Shown here: piece by piece, positions 19,967 through 30,171 of the stretch
Layout: each line of letters opens with the position of its first letter
Position numbering within the stretch: position 1 is the first letter of the stretch
Source: Terribacillus saccharophilus
GTDB lineage: Bacteria; Bacillota; Bacilli; Bacillales; Amphibacillaceae
DNA: 64,000 bases
Assembly: GCF_002272745.1 (NCBI RefSeq)
Contig: NZ_NPBD01000005.1
Coordinates: forward strand, 1-64,000
Direction of reading: 5' to 3'
The notes under the pieces: generated by a model
Seen by the model: the letters and a program-made list of their open reading frames with translations, nothing else
Databases searched by the model: none
Told to the model about the DNA's origin: nothing
Made by a program: the position numbers and the translations under genes

Positions 19967-21719
19967 TATCACTTCCTCCTTCATAAGGAATCGTCAGCAT
20001 GATTTTCGTTCCCACGTTTGGTTCACTCATCACGTGAAGTCCGTATGCCGGTCCGAACAAGAGTCTTAACCGATTATCTATATTTCTGATGCCTAAGCCC
20101 GTACCTTTTGGACGATAATTTCCGCTCGCTAATTTATTAATAAGTTCTTTTTCCATTCCAGGACCGTCATCCGTTACTGAAATAAACGTATTTCCTCCTT
20201 CTTGTACAGCTTCAATTCTTATCGTACATACACCGATAATCTCCTGCAGACCGTATCTTATTGCATTTTCAATCAAAGGCTGGAGACTGAATTTAGGTAC
20301 CTTACAAGAAAGAAGGTAATCAGGAATATCAGCATGAAAGCTTAATCGTTCTTGAAAACGATATGATTGAATCGTAATATAGTGGTTCACAATTTCCAAT
20401 TCGTCAGCGAGCGGAATAAGGGCTTCTTTCGTTTCCAGCGACGATCGTAAAATAAAGCCAAGTGACGTTGCCATACGTGAAGTCTCCTTATGTTTACCAA
20501 GCTTTGCCGACCAATTGATTGATTCCAATGTGTTATATAGAAAATGAGGATTAATTTGTGCTTGTAGTGTTTTGAATTCAGCGTCTTTGATAACGAGCTG
20601 TTTCTTATAATTTTCTTCAATCAATGAATGAATCTGTTTCATCATTTTATTGAAGTTTTCATGCATCTGCCCTGCTTCATCCTTTGAGAACACTACGTGA
20701 CTCTCCACCTTAAAGTCCTCGACCTCCCCTTTTTGCACTCTTTTCATCTTTCTATTCAATGCCTCGATCGGATTGGTGATTCCTTTAATAAAACGTATGC
20801 CAAAAAACAGTAAGATCACAAATATCAGAAGATAAATTGTCAATACAGTACTTTTTACTAAGTTAACTGCTTGGAATAATTGGCTGTAGGGAGAAGTTAT
20901 CATATAAGTCCAGTTTGTATAAGCAGCAGAAGAATACGTCACAAAATATCTGTCAGCATCATAATTCACTAGCTGATATCCATCGTTTCCTTGCACACTG
21001 GCCATTAGGAAGGAATCCTTCCTCGTCGTTTCATGCGGGAAGATAATCTCCCCATTAGAATCTGAGATCAACAGCTGCATCTCTTTTTCGTCTAGGCTAT
21101 TCTCAAAAGAAGAGACAATATCATGCATATCAAATCGAACAACGATCATACCCAATCTCTCGAAAGAAAGATCTGGATACGCATTTACTTCCCGAGCCAC
21201 GACAAACGATTTGTCCTGCTTATCAGGTGCAAACCATTCAGCGCCTCCATCTTTTTTATTCGTTCCTTGTTTATATTGAAGCAGTCGCTCATTTCCGATT
21301 GAGATGACTCTGTTTCCTGCACTATAGCCTCGATCTGTTGTATCATACAGCTGAATTGAATCTATTGAGTCTTCGAAGGCACCTAAGTCAACAAGCCTCT
21401 TTTTAATAGTAACTCCAATTAGATATGCCTCGTAATCATCGCCCGTTTCTTTTAAATTGTAGAGATAAGACTGAAGATAAGGATCAGTGGATAATCTATA
21501 TGAAAACCCTTTCATTTTTTCAATCTCGTTTTCAATCAAAGCAGAGGATACCTTCAATGACTGTGCGGACTGACGATGAATTTCATCATTGTACGCAACA
21601 AGGGCATATTGCAAGAGGACTAATCCGCCTATACTAAAAGAAACTAAGATGAGGAAGAGCAAACAAAACAACTTATATTTCATCTTTAGATTAGAAAACA
21701 AGCTCTTGAGTTTTCTCAT
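19941..21719 (-). CDS. Sensor histidine kinase, YesM type
   Basis: 592 residues. A transmembrane segment at about 14-36, a large extracellular dCache-like sensor (about 40-285), a second transmembrane segment at about 290-310, a HAMP linker, then the His_kinase domain with phospho-acceptor histidine in QAQINPHFLYNTLE near 395 and an HATPase_c domain with TDDGPGME and GTGLGIRNIDNRLRL. It pairs with the overlapping AraC-type regulator. Systems of this kind sense sugars or binding-protein-sugar complexes beside their ABC importers. Confidence 0.9.
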   Translation of the reverse strand: MRKLKSLFSNLKMKYKLFCLLFLILVSFSIGGLVLLQYALVAYNDEIHRQSAQSLKVSSALIENEIEKMKGFSYRLSTDPYLQSYLYNLKETGDDYEAYLIGVTIKKRLVDLGAFEDSIDSIQLYDTTDRGYSAGNRVISIGNERLLQYKQGTNKKDGGAEWFAPDKQDKSFVVAREVNAYPDLSFERLGMIVVRFDMHDIVSSFENSLDEKEMQLLISDSNGEIIFPHETTRKDSFLMASVQGNDGYQLVNYDADRYFVTYSSAAYTNWTYMITSPYSQLFQAVNLVKSTVLTIYLLIFVILLFFGIRFIKGITNPIEALNRKMKRVQKGEVEDFKVESHVVFSKDEAGQMHENFNKMMKQIHSLIEENYKKQLVIKDAEFKTLQAQINPHFLYNTLESINWSAKLGKHKETSRMATSLGFILRSSLETKEALIPLADELEIVNHYITIQSYRFQERLSFHADIPDYLLSCKVPKFSLQPLIENAIRYGLQEIIGVCTIRIEAVQEGGNTFISVTDDGPGMEKELINKLASGNYRPKGTGLGIRNIDNRLRLLFGPAYGLHVMSEPNVGTKIMLTIPYEGGSDSVQSSAGR

Positions 21720-21798
21720 GCTGTCACTCCCCCTCTTGCTTTTAGCTTCCTATCCGTTCTAGTTCTCTACAATTGAAATAATATCCTCTTTATTTCCT

Positions 21799-22626
21799 TC
21801 ATAAGCTATCTTCTAATCTATAAAAACGCTTTGCATTATTACAATAGACATCTTCCCTCTCACTCACAGACAACTGACTTGTCACTGTATCCTCAAACAG
21901 CTGGATAACCTCTGGGTATGAAGCAGACTTTAAGCATACTGGCCAATCGCTCCCAAACATGACCCGTTTTGGACCAAAAATATCTAAAACGAGTTTTACA
22001 TAAGGAAAGATGCGCTTAGTTGTCCAGCTGGCACCTACTTTTTCAGGAACAAGACCAGAAACCTTACACACGGTATTAGGGTATTCCGCAATTTTTCGCA
22101 TATGACTGGCCCATGGTTCCATTTGTCCAGTATCTATTGGCGGTTTCGCTATGTGGTCTATTACACAGTGAATATGAGGCATCTTTTCTAACAGCTCTAG
22201 GATTACAGGTAAATGTCTGGGGTTGGCCTGTAAATCAATCGGAATCCTCTCATCCGCTAACTTGTTCAGATTAAGGAGCACGGTATCTTTTAACAGCCAC
22301 TCTGAAGGCAAATCTTGAATCATCGGCCGGATCCCAACAAGATGAGGATTTTTATACGTAGCCAACGTCTGTATAGCTTGGGGATCGTCCAATTCAACCC
22401 AGCCTACAACTCCGATAACTTCTTTTCTCGTTCTAGCTATATGCAATAAAAACTCATTCTCTTCTAAGGTGGGTGAAGCTTGCACAGCGATTGTTTTGTT
22501 TATGCTATGTTCATGCAAGATGGGTTCTAAATGTTCAGGTAAATAAGAGTGACTTTTGCTGCCAGGGCTGTGATCAACTTCTTCATACGTTTTGCGCCAG
22601 AAATGTTGGTGAGAATCTATGATCAT
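21799..22626 (-). CDS. Amidohydrolase-family lactonase (L-fuconolactonase/COG3618-like)
   Basis: 275 residues of a TIM-barrel metal-dependent hydrolase. The opening MIIDSHQHFW carries the HxH metal ligands; later motifs are VGIRPMIQ, CVIDHIAKP near 165 and GSDWPVC near 240 with the catalytic aspartate. Known relatives open sugar lactones such as L-fucono-1,5-lactone or hydrolyse 2-pyrone-4,6-dicarboxylate. Next to a sugar dehydrogenase of the SDR class, lactone opening after sugar oxidation is the most likely role; the exact sugar cannot be read from sequence. Confidence 0.8.
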   Translation of the reverse strand: MIIDSHQHFWRKTYEEVDHSPGSKSHSYLPEHLEPILHEHSINKTIAVQASPTLEENEFLLHIARTRKEVIGVVGWVELDDPQAIQTLATYKNPHLVGIRPMIQDLPSEWLLKDTVLLNLNKLADERIPIDLQANPRHLPVILELLEKMPHIHCVIDHIAKPPIDTGQMEPWASHMRKIAEYPNTVCKVSGLVPEKVGASWTTKRIFPYVKLVLDIFGPKRVMFGSDWPVCLKSASYPEVIQLFEDTVTSQLSVSEREDVYCNNAKRFYRLEDSL

Positions 22627-22685
22627 ATATCTATTCTCCTTTCATTAGAGAGCTCAGAGAGCTCAGAGACCTCCAAATGTCAGAC

Positions 22686-22713
22686 AAACACCATGACTGA
22701 GATCATGGTGTTT
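22686..22713 (-). terminator. Hairpin between the SDR and lactonase genes, weak terminator or processing site
   Basis: AAACACCATGA (22686-22696 region) pairs perfectly with TCATGGTGTTT, but the minus strand continues GTCTGACATTT without a real T run. It may protect the upstream mRNA or reduce read-through rather than stop transcription. Confidence 0.4.
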
Positions 22714-22734
22714 GTTCACAAAAAGTCAGATGTC

Positions 22735-23514
22735 TTATCCGATCAATAAGGACTCTGCTCCATCTATATAGATTTCTGTACCTGTAATATGATTGGATTC
22801 ATCAGAGGCTAGAAACTTAACAAGATCCGCCACTTCCTCAGGTTTACCTGAGCGGTTATCCAAAGGTTTGCTTCCTTCAGGGAATTCGACTGGTACTTTG
22901 ATTTCATCAAGATCCGGAGATCGCTTCATCGACTCTTTGAAATTTGTTTCTATTCCGCCTGGACAGATGACATTTACTCGGATATGATACTTTGCCAGCT
23001 CCAATGCGGCCATTTTGGCGAAGGCTGCCAGTGCCGCTTTTGAAGTGGAGTAAGCTGAGAATCCGGCTTGGGAAAAGACTCTGTTTCCGCTTACCGAACT
23101 TGTAATGATAATGCTCCCGCCTTGCTGCTTTACATGAGGAATAGCTGCTTTCACGAGGAAGAATGTCCCGTTCAAATTGATGCTGAGAACTTGATTCCAA
23201 TTGTCAACGCTCATCGACTCGATCGACGAAACTTGGCCAACTATTCCGGCATTGGCGAATACCACATCGACCCTGCCCCACTGTTCCATCATTTTTTGTA
23301 CGGCCGTCTCAACTTGGTCGTATTGTGACATATTACAAGGGATGGTCATTACTTTTAAATTCTTTTCTTCCATCTCCTCTTTGACTTCTTGCAATTTCGT
23401 TTCATTCACATCTAGCAGGCAAACCCGGAATCCGGCATCGGCAAGCTTAAGTGCCGCAGCTTTTCCGATTCCAGATGCTCCGCCAGAAATGATGGCCGTC
23501 TTCTCCACCAACAT
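22735..23514 (-). CDS. Short-chain dehydrogenase/reductase (probable sugar dehydrogenase)
   Basis: About 259 residues with the classic SDR pattern: NAD(P)-binding TAIISGGASGIGKAA, NAG in VVFANAGI, catalytic Ser in IIITSSVSGN, YSTSK (Tyr and Lys near 156-160) and PGGIETN. An acidic residue after beta-2 (LLDVNE) favours NAD. The start is uncertain: ATG at 23514 is very close to GGAGG, while TTG or GTG one or two codons later have better spacing; the frame opens to 23523. In this operon it likely oxidises the sugar whose lactone the next enzyme opens. Confidence 0.85.
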   Translation of the reverse strand: MLVEKTAIISGGASGIGKAAALKLADAGFRVCLLDVNETKLQEVKEEMEEKNLKVMTIPCNMSQYDQVETAVQKMMEQWGRVDVVFANAGIVGQVSSIESMSVDNWNQVLSINLNGTFFLVKAAIPHVKQQGGSIIITSSVSGNRVFSQAGFSAYSTSKAALAAFAKMAALELAKYHIRVNVICPGGIETNFKESMKRSPDLDEIKVPVEFPEGSKPLDNRSGKPEEVADLVKFLASDESNHITGTEIYIDGAESLLIG

Positions 23515-23537
23515 ATCCTCCATTCAAGCAAACGGTT

Positions 23538-24818
23538 TTATAGATCTATTAAATCGTCTATGTTGACTGCATATCCTGACTTCAAGGAGTGGTTACCTGC
23601 AATGCCTGTCATGATGGACATTGCTCCATCTATGTGAGTAGCTGAACGTTTGTATGGGTCTGGCTTGGGATTACCGAATAAATCTTGCAGCATTGCTGTA
23701 TCGCCTCCGCCGTGTCCTCCTATTCCATTATCCACCTGTACCTCATAAGGTACGTCGAACATAGGACTTACCAGAATCGATAATTGTTCCAGCTGCCCTT
23801 CCTCGGCCTTGCTACCTCCTGAGTTCACATAAGACTTCTCTATAATGCGCGCATCGATTCTTCCTTTCGTTCCATTAAAGGAGACGATAAAACCTTCCCA
23901 TGGTAAGTAGGCATTCAAGCTGTATGTCAGGATTGCTTTACTTTTATAGTTCACCATCACCCCTAAAGTATCCTCAATACTTATTCCATCTCCAAAAACA
24001 CTTTGATCCCTTTGATAGCCATCTTCTTTCTCCGCATCCAAGTACATGCGTTTCAAATGTTCATTGCTTTCCAAATCAAGTGCGAACGGATCACTTTTCG
24101 CCTGTTCGCTTTGATAAGCCCGCTGATAGAACTTCGTTTCCCCTCTTTGTTCGGCATTTTCTCTCCCGTAGAAAAGCAGATCTCCAGTTGCATACACACG
24201 CTGTGGAGTTGTATCCAGCCAGAAGTTCACCAAATCAAAGTGGTGCGTAGACTTATGAACGAGCAAACCGCCGCTATTTCGTTTATCTCGATGCCATCGC
24301 CGGAAATAATCAGCACCGTGCGTCGTATCAAGCGCCCATTCAAAATGTACCGAGTTTACTTTTCCGATGACATCCGAGCTTATCAATTCCTTTATTTTTG
24401 TGTTATGCGGCGCGTATCGGTAGTTGAATGTCACTCGGACTTCTCTTCCTGTCCGTTCAATAGCATCCAAGATTTCTTGACACTTGTTTTCATCCGTTGT
24501 CATTGGTTTTTCCGTGATCACATCACATCCAAGCTCCAATGCCTTGATGATATACGTATGATGCGTTCGATCAATGGTAGTGACAATGACAATATCCGGC
24601 TTCTCCTGCTGAATCATCCTTTCAAAATCTGCTGCAGAATAAGCTGGGATAGCGGGATGCTGGTACCTTTCCTCCAACAGCTGATTGGCATAAGCCATCC
24701 TTGTTTCGTTTATGTCACAAAAAGCAGCTAGTGTACATGTATCCTTAAAATCCTTCACCATTGCTCCATAATAAAATTCCGCCCGGCCGCCTGTTCCCAC
24801 AAGTACATACTTTTTCAT
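23538..24818 (-). CDS. Gfo/Idh/MocA-family oxidoreductase
   Basis: 426 residues. An N-terminal Rossmann fold (KYVLVGTGGRAEFYYG) with the family EKP motif in VITEKPMTT near 96, and the C-terminal Gfo/Idh domain with the HHFDLVNFW active-site region near 195. Family members act on sugars or inositols with NAD(P). Start ATG 24818, GGGAGG upstream. It is longer than the average family member (330-390) because of an insertion around 215-270. Its substrate is probably the sugar imported by the linked ABC transporter. Confidence 0.85.
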   Translation of the reverse strand: MKKYVLVGTGGRAEFYYGAMVKDFKDTCTLAAFCDINETRMAYANQLLEERYQHPAIPAYSAADFERMIQQEKPDIVIVTTIDRTHHTYIIKALELGCDVITEKPMTTDENKCQEILDAIERTGREVRVTFNYRYAPHNTKIKELISSDVIGKVNSVHFEWALDTTHGADYFRRWHRDKRNSGGLLVHKSTHHFDLVNFWLDTTPQRVYATGDLLFYGRENAEQRGETKFYQRAYQSEQAKSDPFALDLESNEHLKRMYLDAEKEDGYQRDQSVFGDGISIEDTLGVMVNYKSKAILTYSLNAYLPWEGFIVSFNGTKGRIDARIIEKSYVNSGGSKAEEGQLEQLSILVSPMFDVPYEVQVDNGIGGHGGGDTAMLQDLFGNPKPDPYKRSATHIDGAMSIMTGIAGNHSLKSGYAVNIDDLIDL

Positions 24819-24843
24819 AGCGCAACCTCCCATTAGTTTGATT

Positions 24844-25482
24844 TTAGTTCGCCGGGACTGATTTGAATTCCTTATCTAAGAGTTTTGAGGATTTCTTTTC
24901 TGTTCTTTCAAATGCTTTAGCAGCTGGCATCATAACGATCAATGCAACAATGCTGAAGCTGAAAAATAACGCCAACCCTTGAAAATACCATAAAATTGAA
25001 CCTACTCCGATCGTTCCAACGAGCATTACAAAGGTTTGGCTCGGATTTAACATCATAATAAAGAATGAACGCTTCACGATTTGAAATGGCTTCATATCAT
25101 AATGCACAAGCATTGGGAACGCATATAAACTTGCAGAAAAAGCAATAGATGTGACAATGAGGTACGGAATCGTGAAGTACAGAGCGGCGTTCGCAGCAGA
25201 AGTTATGAAGAGGAAGTCAAGATAGAGGATATATCCTAACAGCACGTAGATATATCCCAGCTTGTTGCTGTTCACGAACTCCTTCTTATACGTTTGTAAA
25301 AAGGTCTGAAAAATAGGAATGTCCGTTTTTCCTTGCAGCCATTGGTGCATCACATGCAGCAGGGCTGTGGTAGCGGGGAAAACCCCGAAGACCACCAGAC
25401 CCGGCAGCAAGAAAACAAGCCAGAGAATATTTATATATGCCATTCTCGTGATCCATTCCAGTCCTTTATTAATAGCAGCCAT
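24844..25482 (-). CDS. YesL-like membrane protein (DUF624)
   Basis: 212 residues with about five hydrophobic segments (20-42, 75-95, 100-125, 145-165, 168-190) and the family opening NKGLEWITRMAYINILWLVF. DUF624 proteins lie beside carbohydrate ABC transporters in Firmicutes, as yesL does in the rhamnogalacturonan locus of B. subtilis. The function is unknown. It follows the second permease gene by 15 bp. Confidence 0.85.
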   Translation of the reverse strand: MAAINKGLEWITRMAYINILWLVFLLPGLVVFGVFPATTALLHVMHQWLQGKTDIPIFQTFLQTYKKEFVNSNKLGYIYVLLGYILYLDFLFITSAANAALYFTIPYLIVTSIAFSASLYAFPMLVHYDMKPFQIVKRSFFIMMLNPSQTFVMLVGTIGVGSILWYFQGLALFFSFSIVALIVMMPAAKAFERTEKKSSKLLDKEFKSVPAN

Positions 25483-25497
25483 AATAGCTCTTCCTCT

Positions 25498-26337
25498 CTA
25501 TCCTTTTAGACCAGTTGTACTTATTCCTTCCACAACATAGCGCTGGAAGATGAAGAAGATAACAAACACTGGTACTAGTGTGACAATCGACATGGCGAAC
25601 ATCGCTCCCCAGTTCGATACTGTTTCATTACTCAAGAACATGTTCAACGCCATTGAGACAGTATATTTTTCAGGACTGTTCAAATAGAGAACTGGTCCAA
25701 GCAAGTTGTCCCAAGTCCAATAGAAAGTGAAAATTGCAGTTGTTGCTAAAGCAGGAACAATAAGCGGCAGAATTACTTTATAAAAGATCTGGAATGTATT
25801 CGCCCCATCAATTGTCGCTGCCTCATCCAGCTCCCTCGGTATGGTTCGGATGAATTGGACAAGCAAGAAGATGAAGAATGGGTGTCCAAAAAAGGCTGGT
25901 ACAACTAATGGTTTTAGAGAATTTAGCCAGCCAAGCTCAGAGAAAATAATGTACTGCGGAATCATGACAACTTCGTAAGGCAGCATTAAGGTGACAAGCA
26001 TGATCATGAACCAAAACCCACGTCCAACGAACTTCAGTCTGGCAAAGCCAAATGCAATCAAGGAACATGAAATCAAGTGACCAAGCAGCATCCAAATAAC
26101 AAAAACAATTGTATTCTTAATGAACGTACCAAAACCGTATCCACCAAATCCTTCCCACCCTTGCGCGTAATTCAACAACGTAAAGGGATTAGGAATTAGA
26201 GAACCAGCGGTAATGAAAATATCGCCGCTTTCCTTAAACGAACTAACGAACAGCCAAATGACCGGGTAAAGCAACAGAACAGCAAAGCCTCCGACTAGAA
26301 TATGGTAGAGAAAATATTGAGGTCGTTTTTTAGTCAT
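25498..26337 (-). CDS. Sugar ABC transporter permease (MalG type)
   Basis: 279 residues, six membrane segments and the EAA loop [24 protein letters not shown] near residue 185, where the ATPase binds. MalG-type family members end with [13 protein letters not shown] as here. The ATG at 26337 has GGAGGGG upstream and lies against the stop of the other permease. There is no ATPase gene in the operon, so a shared MsmX-type ATPase encoded elsewhere probably powers it. Confidence 0.92.
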   Translation of the reverse strand: MTKKRPQYFLYHILVGGFAVLLLYPVIWLFVSSFKESGDIFITAGSLIPNPFTLLNYAQGWEGFGGYGFGTFIKNTIVFVIWMLLGHLISCSLIAFGFARLKFVGRGFWFMIMLVTLMLPYEVVMIPQYIIFSELGWLNSLKPLVVPAFFGHPFFIFLLVQFIRTIPRELDEAATIDGANTFQIFYKVILPLIVPALATTAIFTFYWTWDNLLGPVLYLNSPEKYTVSMALNMFLSNETVSNWGAMFAMSIVTLVPVFVIFFIFQRYVVEGISTTGLKG

Positions 26338-26338
26338 T

Positions 26339-27232
26339 CTACTTCCCCTCCGACTCATAGTGCACCCAATACTTGGACGTCAAGAAGATGATTCCAGTCA
26401 AAATGGCTACAATGAGCAGCATGACCCAAGCCATGGCCGACGCATAACCCATATTGAAGTACTCAAATCCTTGCTTGAACAAGTACAGAGAATAAAGAAG
26501 CGTACCATCTAATGGGCCACCTGTCCCTTTGGAAATGATGAAGGCCGGTACGAAGGTCATAAAAGCAGAGATTGTCTGCATGATGATGTTGAACAATAAA
26601 ACAGGACTCAGCATAGGCAATGTGATGCGGAAGAATTTCTGGATGAAGTTCGCTCCATCCACACTGGCTGCTTCATAAAAGCTTGCCGGAATCGATTTCA
26701 ATCCAGCCAAGAATATTAGCATCGATGACCCAAACTGCCAGATGGATAGAAAAATAAGCATCCATAGTGCCGCTGTTGGTTCACCAAACCAACGAATCGA
26801 ATCAATCCCCATACTCTTAAGCGCTATATTCACGATTCCATCATCACCAAAGATATTCCGCCACATGATCGCAACGGCAACACTTCCGCCGATAAGGGAA
26901 GGTAAATAATAGAGCGTCCGGTACCAGCCGACAGCTCGTGATCCTACATTCAGCAGCATGGCCACCAGTAAGGCAAAGGCAAGCCGCAACGGGACGCCAG
27001 CGAATACGTAGATGATGGTAACTTTCAATGAATTGATATAACGAGGATCTTCCGTGAACATTTTTATATAGTTCTCAAAGCCGATCCATTTTGGGGCATC
27101 AAATAAACCGTACTCCGTAAATGAGAAATATAAGGAAGCTAGCATTGGTGTGATCGTAAAGGCTAAAAAGCCGATGATGAATGGTCCAATGAAAAGATAT
27201 CCCCACAAATTGCTTCTTAGACGTGAGCTCAA
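26339..27232 (-). CDS. Sugar ABC transporter permease (MalF/UgpA type)
   Basis: 297 residues, six membrane segments, EAA loop [24 protein letters not shown] near 205. The opening [19 protein letters not shown] is typical for this permease class. The start is TTG with GGAG about eight bases upstream; no ATG fits. It pairs with the next permease to form the channel. Confidence 0.92.
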   Translation of the reverse strand: MSSRLRSNLWGYLFIGPFIIGFLAFTITPMLASLYFSFTEYGLFDAPKWIGFENYIKMFTEDPRYINSLKVTIIYVFAGVPLRLAFALLVAMLLNVGSRAVGWYRTLYYLPSLIGGSVAVAIMWRNIFGDDGIVNIALKSMGIDSIRWFGEPTAALWMLIFLSIWQFGSSMLIFLAGLKSIPASFYEAASVDGANFIQKFFRITLPMLSPVLLFNIIMQTISAFMTFVPAFIISKGTGGPLDGTLLYSLYLFKQGFEYFNMGYASAMAWVMLLIVAILTGIIFLTSKYWVHYESEGK

Positions 27233-27307
27233 TGACTTTACTCCTCTCCTTTTGCAGATGTAATCAAAACGACAGCTGCTCAGCTGCCGTCTTGATTATC
27301 TTTTCTC

Positions 27308-28585
27308 CTATTGTCCAAGCATGCCTTCTGCTTGCGTTCTGAAACTTTCAGCAGCTTCTTCAGGAGCAAGCTGACCATAACTGATTTGTTCTGCTAATGT
27401 TTCTAATAATTCAATGACCTCTCCGGCACCAGCTGGATCCGGAGCCCCCATTGGAGAACTGTTCGTTTCAGCCCATTCCACATATTCAAAGACTTGCTTC
27501 TGTGCTTCAGAAACTTCATCTTTCAATGCTTCTTTTACTTCAGAAGATCCTGGTACACCACGGTCGCCAAGAATCAATTTATTCGCTTCTACATCGTTCA
27601 TAAAGAAATCCAAGAAGTCAGCAGCAGCTTCTTTTTGCTCGGAGTTTTGTGACACAGAGAAGAACATACCTGGCTTCAAATAAAGTCCATCAGACGTACC
27701 AGGTCCTGGCATTGGAGCAATCTCCAGCGGTTTCTCTGCCACCTGCTTTAATCCTACGAACTGATTGGACCATTGGAAAATCCCTATTGCCTCTCCTTTT
27801 ACAACTGGGTCATCTTCAATACCAGTTATTTGAGCAAGAGCATCTGGCGTTGGAGTTGCTCCTTTTTCCACTTGCTCTGCGATCATACTCCAGTAATCCG
27901 CGAATAATTTATCATCGTCATAACCTAAGCCACTGCCATCCTCTGCATATAAGCGAGAGCCTTGGCTGCGAAGGTAATAATCGAAAAATACATCAGGTCT
28001 TAGATGTGTATCGAAAAAAGCGCCTTGCGCAACAGCTTTATCAGACATGGTCTTATAATCGTCCCACGTCCAGTCTTCCGGAATTTCACTACCAAGACCT
28101 AGTTCTTCCAATAACTCCGGATTGTAATGGAATCCAACCGCATTCACTCCTGTGTTCATTCCATAGATACCGTCATCTATTTTTCCGCCATTTACGTAAT
28201 CCTCTGTCATATTACTCGTGTCGATTTGTTCCCCTAAAAACGGAGTCAAATCAGCTAATTTATTTCCTTGCGCATATTGAGCAAGATAGGAAACGTCCAT
28301 TTGTACGATATCCGGCAATTCATTTGCTGCCGCTTGAGGAGAAAGCTTCTGCCAATAATCATCCCAGCTCGCATACTCCGCATCTATCTGTACATTAGGA
28401 TTTTGTTCCTCATACATCTCAATAACCTTCGTCGTATAATCATTTCGCGGCTGATCGCCCCACCAAGCAATTCGCAGCTTCACCTTACCATCATCTGAAC
28501 CAGAACTGCTTCCCTCACTGCTACAAGCAGCAAGCAATAAAACCAAAATCATTCCAAAAACCAACAGAAGCGATTTTCTTTTCAT
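27308..28585 (-). CDS. Sugar ABC transporter substrate-binding lipoprotein
   Basis: 425 residues. A signal peptide with lipobox LLLAACSS (lipid-modified Cys near residue 21) is followed by a short Ser/Gly linker and a family 1 solute-binding fold (WWGDQPRNDYTTKVIEMYEEQNP; ITGIEDDPVVKGEAIGIFQWSNQ). The ATG at 28585 follows GGGGGG; a TTG two codons upstream is less likely. First gene of the operon, directly behind a cre site. The ligand is not known; such proteins bind oligosaccharides. Confidence 0.92.
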   Translation of the reverse strand: MKRKSLLLVFGMILVLLLAACSSEGSSSGSDDGKVKLRIAWWGDQPRNDYTTKVIEMYEEQNPNVQIDAEYASWDDYWQKLSPQAAANELPDIVQMDVSYLAQYAQGNKLADLTPFLGEQIDTSNMTEDYVNGGKIDDGIYGMNTGVNAVGFHYNPELLEELGLGSEIPEDWTWDDYKTMSDKAVAQGAFFDTHLRPDVFFDYYLRSQGSRLYAEDGSGLGYDDDKLFADYWSMIAEQVEKGATPTPDALAQITGIEDDPVVKGEAIGIFQWSNQFVGLKQVAEKPLEIAPMPGPGTSDGLYLKPGMFFSVSQNSEQKEAAADFLDFFMNDVEANKLILGDRGVPGSSEVKEALKDEVSEAQKQVFEYVEWAETNSSPMGAPDPAGAGEVIELLETLAEQISYGQLAPEEAAESFRTQAEGMLGQ

Positions 28586-28604
28586 GTTCAATCCCCCCAG
28601 ATCT

Positions 28605-28622
28605 AATGTAAGCGATTACATT
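28605..28622. promoter_or_regulatory. cre site (CcpA operator) of the sugar operon
   Basis: AATGTAAGCGATTACATT fits the consensus WTGNAARCGNWWWCAW without a mismatch. A possible minus-strand -10 box TAAAAT (28627-28632) lies just upstream, so CcpA would bind over the transcription start and repress the operon on glucose. Confidence 0.85.
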
Positions 28623-28818
28623 TATGATTTTACCAAAAGGATGGGAATTAGGGATATATAGAAAACAGGGGTAAATGTTTAAAAAAACGTGTAAAACAGT
28701 TTCTCATTTTCGATGATATTGTATTCCTTTTTTCCATCCGCATAAAAGTGGATCTCTGAAATAATTATTAGATACTTATTTGTATATTAGACATTAGCAT
28801 GTAACAACTTTTTAAAAC

Positions 28819-28856
28819 AAAAAAATACTCCGAGCCAATTTAAGCCTCGAAGTATT
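28819..28856 (-). terminator. Terminator of the MFS gene at 28864
   Basis: Stem AATACTCCGAGCC / GCCTCGAAGTATT with GU pairs, followed by a run of seven Ts on the minus strand. It ends the quinate/shikimate cluster. Confidence 0.8.
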
Positions 28857-28863
28857 TTTCCTA

Positions 28864-30069
28864 TCATGCATGTTGATTTCTTACCTGTGGTTTAGTCAGC
28901 TTATGATAACGATAGTAAAGAAAAGCTGCGGCTATAATGCCAATAAATGCCACAATGCTATCAAAAATAAATATATGTGCCATATCTCCGTTTTTAGCAA
29001 TTAATCCAGTTGCTACAGGTAAAACAACGCTTGCTATACTAGAGGCTGTAGAAACAAACCCTGTAACAGTTCCTTTTTTCTTCCAGAAAAACTGCGTCAT
29101 CATTGAAATAGCCAACTGTAAGATTCCAGCTGTTGAGAATCCAAGGAAAAAACAAGTAATGCTTAAAACAAGTGGAATATGGACGCTAAGAATAACAATG
29201 ACAGCAATCAAAGTAATTATTGGGTAAAGTAAAATCACTGTCACAGGCTTGACAATTTTTTTCAACAGAATAGTTAATAAGAGAACTGAAATTAGTGAAC
29301 CAATACTATAATAGCTCAGCAACTGAACCGAATTGGAAGCAGTCATCCCAGCAACTTCTTGCCCATAGCTTGGTAACCAAATTTGTGAAACTGTTAATAA
29401 TGCGGTTGATGTAAAACCTATGATAATAAGAGCAAGCCCTTCTTTCCAAAATTCAGGTTCGGTTAAAAACTGGCTTACTTGAGAATGGTCATCCTTCTTT
29501 GATTGTTCAAGTTGAGTCTTTGGAATAGCAAAAAACAAAAAAATCATATTAACAATGTAAATAACTGCTGGTACTAAAAAAGAAATGCCATAAAAAAGAT
29601 TATTATCGGATAGAAATAAGATGATAAATGGCAAAAAAGTAGCTCCCAGCGATACAAAACCTTTTATCATGACACTTGCTGAGCTAGCAGATTTCGGAAA
29701 CATCTCAGTGAGAGCTGGGTATGTACCAGCATCCATAGCAGAGTTCGAAATACCTGCAAATAAAGCTAAGATAATTGCTATCTCATAACTAGGTGAAAAT
29801 GGGATTCCTACCAAAAAGACGACCATCGCAATTGACGAAACAATAATTAAAGGTTTCCTGCCGTACTTGTCTGACAATGACCCTGCTATGCTGTAAGTTA
29901 TCAATCTTCCTATACCTATAGCAGCGATCAAATAACTGATACCAGTAGCATCCGTATCCAATTGAGTTGTTAAAGAAGACATGTTTGAAGCTAGGATAAT
30001 ATTTACCATACCTAGTAGGAAGTAATTGATATACATCCCAAATGCCGATATAAAATACTGATACTTCAT
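28864..30069 (-). CDS. MFS transporter, probably for quinate or shikimate
   Basis: 401 residues and about 12 membrane segments. The MFS loop motif GSLSDKYGRKPL lies between segments 2 and 3 near residue 68. It is a paralogue of the transporter at 32157: both begin with Y-FxxGMVNIIxASNMSSLTxQL, and both contain SAMDAGTYPALTE or SAMDSGTYPALTE. The ATG at 30069 has GGGGG upstream. It has its own promoter region after the aroE terminator. Location beside aroD/aroE suggests an aromatic-precursor acid as substrate. Confidence 0.85.
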   Translation of the reverse strand: MKYQYFISAFGMYINYFLLGMVNIILASNMSSLTTQLDTDATGISYLIAAIGIGRLITYSIAGSLSDKYGRKPLIIVSSIAMVVFLVGIPFSPSYEIAIILALFAGISNSAMDAGTYPALTEMFPKSASSASVMIKGFVSLGATFLPFIILFLSDNNLFYGISFLVPAVIYIVNMIFLFFAIPKTQLEQSKKDDHSQVSQFLTEPEFWKEGLALIIIGFTSTALLTVSQIWLPSYGQEVAGMTASNSVQLLSYYSIGSLISVLLLTILLKKIVKPVTVILLYPIITLIAVIVILSVHIPLVLSITCFFLGFSTAGILQLAISMMTQFFWKKKGTVTGFVSTASSIASVVLPVATGLIAKNGDMAHIFIFDSIVAFIGIIAAAFLYYRYHKLTKPQVRNQHA

Positions 30070-30171
30070 TAGTTTACCCCCACACAATGTAAAACATCAT
30101 ACAATTGTTCTCCCCATAGAAAATTACAGTGTAAAAAAGTTATCTTATACTCATTAATCCTCAAAAAAACT

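Noticed and set aside
22648..22675. GAGAGCTCAGAGAGCTCAGAG short direct repeat before the lactonase gene
   Set aside because: Only two copies of about ten bases with no further structure; probably slippage in a spacer.
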